Shown here piece by piece: positions 57,918 to 64,000 of a DNA stretch of 64,000 nt. The stretch spans positions 339,237-403,236 of the forward strand of contig VWZL01004604.1 of assembly GCA_013396915.1 (NCBI GenBank), written 5' to 3'. Position 1 is the stretch's first letter. The number at the start of each line of letters is the position of its first letter. Source of the DNA: Stercorarius parasiticus. Its lineage: Eukaryota > Chordata > Aves > Charadriiformes > Stercorariidae. Made by a program: the position numbers and the translations under genes. The notes under the pieces were generated by a model. The model ran no database searches, was not told where the DNA came from, and worked only from the letters and a program-made list of their open reading frames with translations.

Positions 57918-60399
57918 CCCCCCCTTACCCCACAGAGGCAGCATCAATCACCTGCAAGGGTGTTTCGTAGGCGGTTATGGGAAAGGGACGGGGAAGCAGC
58001 ATGTTTATGACTGATTCATCACAGACTGGCCACACAAGCCACCCTGGCTGGGAGTCACACTGCAGCCAGCGGAGACATTTGAGCAAGAACAAGCTGCTGG
58101 GGAGCCTGGAGAGACCTTTGTTTAAAAGCATTGCTTCAAGCTAGCACACCCTCCATGACGCTCCGGATTCGTCCAGAGGCCCGTCTTTTGCTCCCTGCGC
58201 CTGCCTCTGCCAAGATGGAGTTGAAGGAGGGACATCGGACCTGCCTGCCCTGCCCAGCGGTGGGACACCATCCTCCCTTTACCTCAACACCCCCTTCTGG
58301 ATCTGTGGCCAAAGCTTCGGCTCTTACCTCTTCTTGCCTCCGTCCATATTTCTGCTGCCTCCATTTAAACTCTCTCCGGAGCACCTTGCCTAGCTGACTT
58401 TGACTGCATTTCTACACAGAACCAAACGTTTCAGAGCTGATTTTGCAGTTCTTAGTGGGGCAGAAATGTCATATGACAGAGGGGTGGCTGCCAAATGTCA
58501 GCCAGTTTTCACATCACACCCTGGTGGAACACAGAGATGCTCAGAGAGAAGAGACACAATATTCATTCTGCCAGGAAAAAACGGTGATGTTATCAGAGTG
58601 ACCAGCGTCCTGTTCTAACCAGCTTTTCGTTCTGATCACTTTTGTTTGTTTTATTCCGCCATTTTCGGCTACAGTAGGATTTTGTAAGTGGGTACTCTGT
58701 GGTGGGCAAGCTACTGAAGGAAGTTGCTGAAGTCCCAAGGTTTATAACCCACGGCATCAGTGACACAGGAAGATGCGGATTGCATAAAAGAAATAACCTG
58801 AGCGTCCAGCCCAAAAACACTGTAGCTGAAGGGAAGCACCTCGAATTAATGCCCACTGGAGTTGGACTTCGTAGTACACCCCAACAGACTGAAATGAAGA
58901 AAGATGTAGCCAGGAGCTTTGAACAGATATTTGAGATTTTTCAATACTAAGTAGTTAAATGTTCTTACTCGAAATCCCTGTCAGATGTAGCTGAGGCAGA
59001 TGGAAAGAAGATCCTTCAACCTCCCGCCTTGCCTGCAGACATCGACACATCCTCCACAGAGGAAGGGAACAGCGCTGCCCTCAGCCCCAACAGCTCCTAA
59101 CAGACATTGAACTGTGACCGAGCTCTGCATGTTTTCACCTCGCCGGGGCCGAGACCCGGCGTTCGTGGAGCGAACACAGCGTCCGTCCTGCGTCTCCAGC
59201 GGGGACGGCAGCTTCTCCCAGCCCCGTCCGGCAGGGACCGGGGGTCAGCCCTGGACACAGAGCTGGTCCTGCTCCACTGGAAAGCAAGTGAGACGAACTC
59301 CGTGCCAAAACACTTCTTGGCTTAAATAGGTCAGGTGTCTTTGGTAGTTCTCTTGAACACTGACAGGATTTTGAACCGGGGTGGGAAGAAAGACAGATTA
59401 GAAGACACTTTCTGCCGAGAAATCGTGGCATTGAGACCGAGTTTCACGATGGCACTTTCCTCATAATTATTAATTCAGAGATCTTCAAAGCTCTTTATAG
59501 CAATCGCCTTCTCTCCTGCAGAGCTCATGTTTTTTTTCAACTTTTTTTTATGTTTTGTGCAAAACTTTACACTTCTGTACGTTATGCCTGGGATTTCTGG
59601 GCTGGGCGAAGACATCCAGGCCTAACGGGAGGGCTTCTCACGAAAAACAGCCTACCTCTCTGCATTTCACATCTTAATGGGAAATCACCCAGGATTAACC
59701 TCATTTGCCAGTGAAGCCATCGCTACAGGTGAAGCAGATGCAGAGACGGGGATTTGATTTTACTTTTCCAGAACTTTGAAGCAAATGCAGAGCGGACAAT
59801 TTAAGGGTTTGCATAATATAAAGAAATGTTTATCCATCCATCTTCTCCCCAGTTAAAAAACCAGGAAGCTCAGACCAGTCATGTGGGATTTACCTGGGAA
59901 TGAACTAAAATAAAACACAGCCAAGTTCAGCCTGTTCACCCAGTGAAAGGCAACAGGGAGGGAAAGGGAAAAGAGCTCCTCAGCGTCAGACGGCGGGGGA
60001 GCCCAGTTGGACCGGTAGCAGACCCACCAGCGAGGTTTGCCCCCCATCCCGAGCCGTTTGCCCTGTGTCGGGAGGGGAGGTGCGGTAGCCCCAGGAGCAG
60101 GGCTCTGTGCCCACGGAAGGGCAGCGAGGATTCCTCGCCAGGTAGCCATCTCTCCTGGCCATCCCTCCAGAGCCTCCTGGGGCAGCCCTTGCCCACTGCC
60201 CTGTGTTTAGGACACTGAGCAAAGACCAAATTACTCCTGGAAAAACTCTAAGAAGCATTTACAGCCTCACGAACCCTACACACTTCCAGGAGCAGCCACT
60301 ACCCCTCACAAACCCTGTCCTGCACCTCCACCTCTCCCAAAGGTGGCATCCCATTTTCTGGCATTTCCCCAGCATTCACTGTCTGCGCTTGTCTCATTG

Positions 60400-61060
60400 C
60401 AAAGGAGTAAATTTCTTAATATTTCCGCTGGCAGTCTTTTATCGGTATTATTTTTCCTTAGAACTCCAGATGTTGCAAAGAAGTCAAATATAGACACTAA
60501 AAATACTGTCTTGCTAATACAGTTTAAGCAAAAGAAGAAATAGATCATTCAGAAAAGGCCAGGCTAATAGCCTTAGCAAAGTTAGAGTAAAGAAGTGGTT
60601 AAGGATCTAGATGATTTAATCCAGTTTTAAGAAAAGGTTTTACAGTGAGCAATTAGATGCTGTTTAAGGAATTAATCACTAATGGGTCATTAACTCTGAC
60701 TGCTATTGTACAGTTAACAAGCCGAGGCAGGATTATTAGACTCAGCACCCAATTAAGAAGGAGAAGATATTTACAACAAAATGAACAAATGAGCTTTTAA
60801 AATGGAATGGGACAATTTGAAAGAAAGTGTAGGAACAGAGAAAACTGGACTGGGTACAAGAAAGGTATGAGTTTGCATATGCTTCCGTCCCTTTATTTGT
60901 TTAAAAAATATTTACCTGGCTGTGCCCACTTAACGTTTAGCTGGTTAAAATATTTATTTTTAGCAGTAAACTCATAGCTTTCCCTGAAGGACATGACTGC
61001 GCACAGTTTGTCCATTACAGGGTTCACATGTACAATGTATAACAAAACACCAGCTTAAAT
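60400..61060. promoter_or_regulatory. Candidate regulatory block downstream of RAX (unverified)
   Basis: AT-rich, repeat-free DNA 2.4-3 kb beyond the RAX stop. Motif cores include TAATCC (60617-60622), CAATTAG (60650), TTAATCA (60670), GGATTA (60730-60735) and CAATTAAG (60750). GGATTA/TAATCC is the OTX/CRX-type site, and OTX2 is a known activator of RAX in vertebrate eye development. Whether this block acts on RAX or GRP is inference. Confidence 0.3.
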
Positions 61061-61250
61061 ATGTGTCAATAAAACATGGCTGGACATAATCTTTCACTTT
61101 TTGCTCACAGGTGTTGGATCAGGAGCTTAATATAAGTGAAGGGGCATCTTCAGCTGCTCTTTCTGCCGTCCTGTCACTGTGCTGCTGTCACTGTTTGACT
61201 ACCTCAAATAACCGAGCGTCAGTGCTTGTCACCACGCTCATCAAAAACTC

Positions 61251-61263
61251 GGGGGGGGGGGGG
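61251..61263. repeat. G13 homopolymer
   Basis: Thirteen consecutive G, read directly. Length may be unreliable in the assembly. Confidence 0.85.
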
Positions 61264-63116
61264 CTTTCCAATGGCTTTGGATACAGAAGAACTGGAGGCA
61301 ACAGGGAGGAAGGGCAGCAGCGTCGAAGCGTGGAAGAGCACCACTGAAATCCCGAGGGGCTGTGTGTTACTCATGAGCAATAAGCACAGGTAAGAGCTTC
61401 CCGGCAGGAGCTGAATGTGCTCACAGGCACGAGGGTTTTCAGCATTGGGACCGCAGCCAAGCCATGGCAAGTGGGATTGCTCCTGCCCCCACTGAGGACG
61501 AGCATGCGGAGCCTCCGCAGTCCCCTATGGACACATCCCCGGGCGGGCAGGCACTTCCCAACCACGCCAAGAGACACCGGGGGAGATGCGCCTTCTTGCA
61601 AGCCCAGCATCCTCAGTCATGAAAACACGGCTCACCTGTGAAAGGACCGCTGGAGTAACACATAAAAACTGAAGGAATACAGTTTTTGTTCTCTTTCCCC
61701 CTAGAAGTTTACTTAGGTCTCCTTACTGGAAGTCAGCAACACATTTCCCTGGTCCCGACAGCGGCAGCACTCTCTGCTCCTGACCATGCGGCGTTTTCTT
61801 TGCCTGGGAAGCAGAGCTGTGTGCTGGAGAGCTGGGCTCCATCACGGGCACGCATGGAGCAACGCAGACGGGTCCGGAGCCCAGTGGGAGGGTCTGGCCC
61901 CAGCAGGGCTACATCCCCTCTGGCTCAGCGGGGACCACTAGCTGGGGGTCCCTGCAGCCCCTGGCCCCACGCAGCTCAGAAAGGGGAAGCCCAGGGGCCC
62001 GGGCACAGCGTGTGCTGCGGCCCAGAGGCAGGTCGGATCTGCAGGGAGGCCGGGGGGAGAGGAAAGGGCGTTTCAAAATAGAGGGACTCCTATTATTATC
62101 CTTAAAAAAAGCTCTCCAGACAATAGGTGGGGGCTACTGTGGACAAGGCTGTGAAGGGATGTTTAGAAACTGCTGCCTAAGGTTAAAAAGCTCTCTGAAG
62201 TGAAGCTGAACAAAGCTGACATACTTGTTTCTGACAGGACTCTTAAAAGATATGCACAGATTGTGAAAATATAATTAGATGCCAGCCTTTGTCTGGCCAC
62301 AACGAGTGGGAAATGGTGAAAGGAGAGGTCTCCCAGTCTGCATTGAATCATCCCCAGGACACAATGAGGGCGCTTGTGCATCCTTCTCTCTTCCCTAATG
62401 AGAAACGTTAATTGCCACAACCTCCAGAGTGTGTAGAGCACCCCGTGCCCAGCGGAGGAGAAGGGGTGTTTCATTACAGCTTCTCAGCCCCATTACAGGC
62501 AGTAACGGAGATAATGGAAAATAAAGATGCCGCAGTTTTAGTTTCGGCAGCCTGACTATGGGCATGGGGGGGGGGCAAGCAGGGCCCAGCACCGTGCCAG
62601 CCTCTGGGGGCTGCTCCCAGCAGAACGCAGCCAGTGGGACCCCCCGACAGCTCCAGACACCCAGCGCCCCGACAGCTACCGCCCGTCCTCCCCGTGGCAC
62701 CTCCAGGTCCCCTCTCCGAGGGGGCAGCAAGGGGACAGCACTGATGCTGGCCCGCTGGGGCAGGGGTGGGCAAAGCCCATCCCAACCTGAGGCTGCCCGG
62801 ACTCCAGCCCCCCCTTTCCAAACGAGGACCCCCCAGCAGGGCCCACTCCCGCCATGGGGCTGCACCCCCGGAGCCCACAGCCAGCTCGGGCAGGGTCCTA
62901 CTGCTGGGGGGGTGGGAGGAGGGACACAGCCAGGCCTATCCCACCCCTCTGGCCACAGGGTCCGGCCCCCACGTCCCACCCGGGTGCAGAGACACGCTGT
63001 ACAGCCCCGATTCACGCAGGTGGTGCCACTTCATGGCACAAAAGCAGAAAACCCTCCCCAGGCAACACAGGCCACGGTTCCCAGCCACCTCACACAGCGC
63101 TTCGCCCTACTGCAGC

Positions 63117-63122
63117 TTTTAT
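63117..63122 (-). terminator. RAX polyadenylation signal (AATAAA on minus strand)
   Basis: TTTATT on the plus strand is AATAAA for RAX, about 270 bases past its stop codon. It implies a 3' end near 63100. Confidence 0.65.
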
Positions 63123-63393
63123 TGCAACTATGGTGTCCAGCCAAGGAGGGAGCGCAAAGGAGACTGTTTTCCTAAGCTATGATCAGAGCCCTAACTCTGC
63201 AGGGCATATGGAAAAGGGAATTAAAAGGACGGCAAAATACAGAGCAAGTCAAGGCATTGGGGAAAGGCTGGTGCAAGGGACAGCACTGCTGTGCCCGGCC
63301 ATCCAGGGGAGCTGGAGCAGGGCGAGGGTGTCCCTTGGTCGTCCCAGGATTGGCCTTTCCTTGTGGGATTCTCCCAGGTGCTGTGGAGGGAGT
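63123..63393 (-). other. RAX: RAX 3' UTR (probable)
   Basis: Sequence between the RAX stop and its likely poly(A) signal, with no competing supported gene. Confidence 0.6.
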
Positions 63394-63846
63394 TCAGATT
63401 GTCTGCCAGGGTTTGCCAATGGACTGGATGTGCTCCTTGGCTTTCATCCGCAAGGCGGCAATGCTGGTGTTGCGCGGGTCTGCCTCATCCAAGGGGAACT
63501 TGTCCACAAAGGTGGCCCCGCACTGGTAAGGTGGTGGTGGTCCCATGGCGCCCAGGGGCTGCAGTGCGTGGGTCACTGCCGGAGAGTTCAGGAATGGCGG
63601 TGGCGTGTAGCTGCCGGGCAGGCTCTGCGGCGAGGCCACGAAGCCGGGCAGGCTCTGCAGGGCCGTGCCGCTGGGCACCGGCGGGCTCAGCCACGTCTCC
63701 AGGGGCAGGTTGCTGCTGAGAGGACCCATGGGTGTTCCCTGCGGCGAGCGGTTGAATGAGAGGATGGGCGAGTCCTGCAGCTTCATGGAGGTCACCTCCA
63801 GCTTCTCCTGCCGCCTCCACTTGGCCCGTCTGTTCTGAAACCACAC
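63394..63846 (-). CDS. RAX: RAX terminal coding exon (homeodomain helix 3 to OAR domain)
   Basis: The minus strand encodes 150 residues and TGA (63394-63396). It opens with VWFQNRRAKWRRQEKLE, the recognition helix of a paired-like homeodomain. A Pro/Ser-rich region follows (SLPGFVASPQSLPGSYTPPP), then an acidic KFPLDEADPRN block and the OAR motif SIAALRMKAKEHIQSIGKPW near the C terminus. The acceptor is TGCTTGCAG, at the intron position I recall inside the homeodomain of RAX genes. RAX is a nuclear transcription factor that specifies the eye field, retina and anterior forebrain/hypothalamus. Synteny with GRP supports RAX over the retinal paralogue RAX2. The first exons, with the octapeptide and homeodomain helices 1-2, lie beyond base 64000. 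Confidence 0.95.
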   Translation of the reverse strand: MWFQNRRAKWRRQEKLEVTSMKLQDSPILSFNRSPQGTPMGPLSSNLPLETWLSPPVPSGTALQSLPGFVASPQSLPGSYTPPPFLNSPAVTHALQPLGAMGPPPPYQCGATFVDKFPLDEADPRNTSIAALRMKAKEHIQSIGKPWQTI

Positions 63847-64000
63847 CTGCAAGCACAGGCGCGTTAGGGCAGCACAGCGGTGCCATGCCGGCTCTGCCAT
63901 GGCTACAGCGGGGCACACAAAACGGAGCCACTGACACCATGGAGCCGCAGACATGGTGTGCTCGGCTGGGCCGGGGCAGGGGCGGGATCAGCCAGGCTTG
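63847..64000 (-). other. RAX: RAX last intron (3' part)
   Basis: The intron begins, on the minus strand, beyond the window and ends with the acceptor at 63847-63855. No other feature seen in this stretch. Confidence 0.8.

Larger units (their letters stand above)
54500..63100. other. GRP-RAX intergenic region, no gene recognised
   Basis: About 8.6 kb between the 3' ends of converging genes. It holds a CR1, the duplicated GC-rich island, a MIR remnant, AT-rich blocks with homeodomain-type motifs (60400-61060), a G13 run at 61251-61263, and GC-rich sequence approaching RAX (62540-63000). No supported coding exon. Confidence 0.6.

Noticed and set aside
62085..62160. Possible third MIR fragment (TATTATTATCCTT)
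   Set aside because: Only one short block fits; the flanks do not follow the consensus.
62395..63175. Frames of 134-206 codons between 62.4 and 63.2 kb
   Set aside because: GC-rich, Pro/Gly-rich and open on both strands, downstream of RAX; no domain seen.
62854..63759. 301-codon plus-strand frame opposite RAX
   Set aside because: It is a shadow of the RAX exon on the other strand plus GC-rich 3' sequence.
1..64000. CRISPR arrays, tRNA or rRNA genes, operons, phage or integrative elements
   Set aside because: None found by eye; the sequence is vertebrate nuclear DNA, where such bacterial systems are not expected.

Overview
The window is bird nuclear DNA. It carries exon-intron genes with GT-AG splice sites, several CR1 LINE fragments in both orientations, CpG-island promoters, and proteins that read as close orthologues of vertebrate genes. 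The gene order is the conserved block of human 18q21.32: the 3' half of ZNF532 (+), SEC11C (+), GRP (+) and the last exon of RAX (-). From family knowledge this block is Z-linked in chicken, so a Z chromosome scaffold is likely. The mature GRP peptide differs from the chicken peptide as I remember it (Gly for Ala at peptide position 10), which points to another bird; the species cannot be fixed from the sequence.

Layout. Bases 1-21866 hold seven coding exons of ZNF532, encoding about 492 C-terminal residues and a run of C2H2 zinc fingers; a 3' UTR follows to about 23.25-23.7 kb. From 23.7 to 32.7 kb is intergenic: a GC-rich block (24.5-27.3 kb), an old MIR SINE remnant, and AT-rich stretches that look like conserved noncoding DNA. 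SEC11C runs from 33056 to 38530 in six coding exons, with an assembly gap just 5' of its start codon. From 38.7 to 49.4 kb is intergenic, with three CR1 fragments. GRP has three coding exons between 49854 and 54096, a TATA box and a CpG island next to a second gap. From 54.5 to 63.1 kb is intergenic: a CR1 element, an exact 599-bp duplication across a single N (probably an assembly artefact), a GC-rich island and a second MIR remnant. The final exon of RAX lies at 63394-63846 on the minus strand, converging on GRP.

Functions. The four genes are neighbours by ancient synteny, not a pathway: a chromatin-associated zinc-finger protein, a catalytic subunit of ER signal peptidase, a neuropeptide precursor and an eye-field homeodomain factor. 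GRP does pass through signal peptidase, but so do all secreted proteins. I found no novel enzymatic, defence or mobile system. The points most worth checking are the duplication and gaps, the two-frame GRP exon 3, the GC-rich island between GRP and RAX, and the candidate regulatory blocks.
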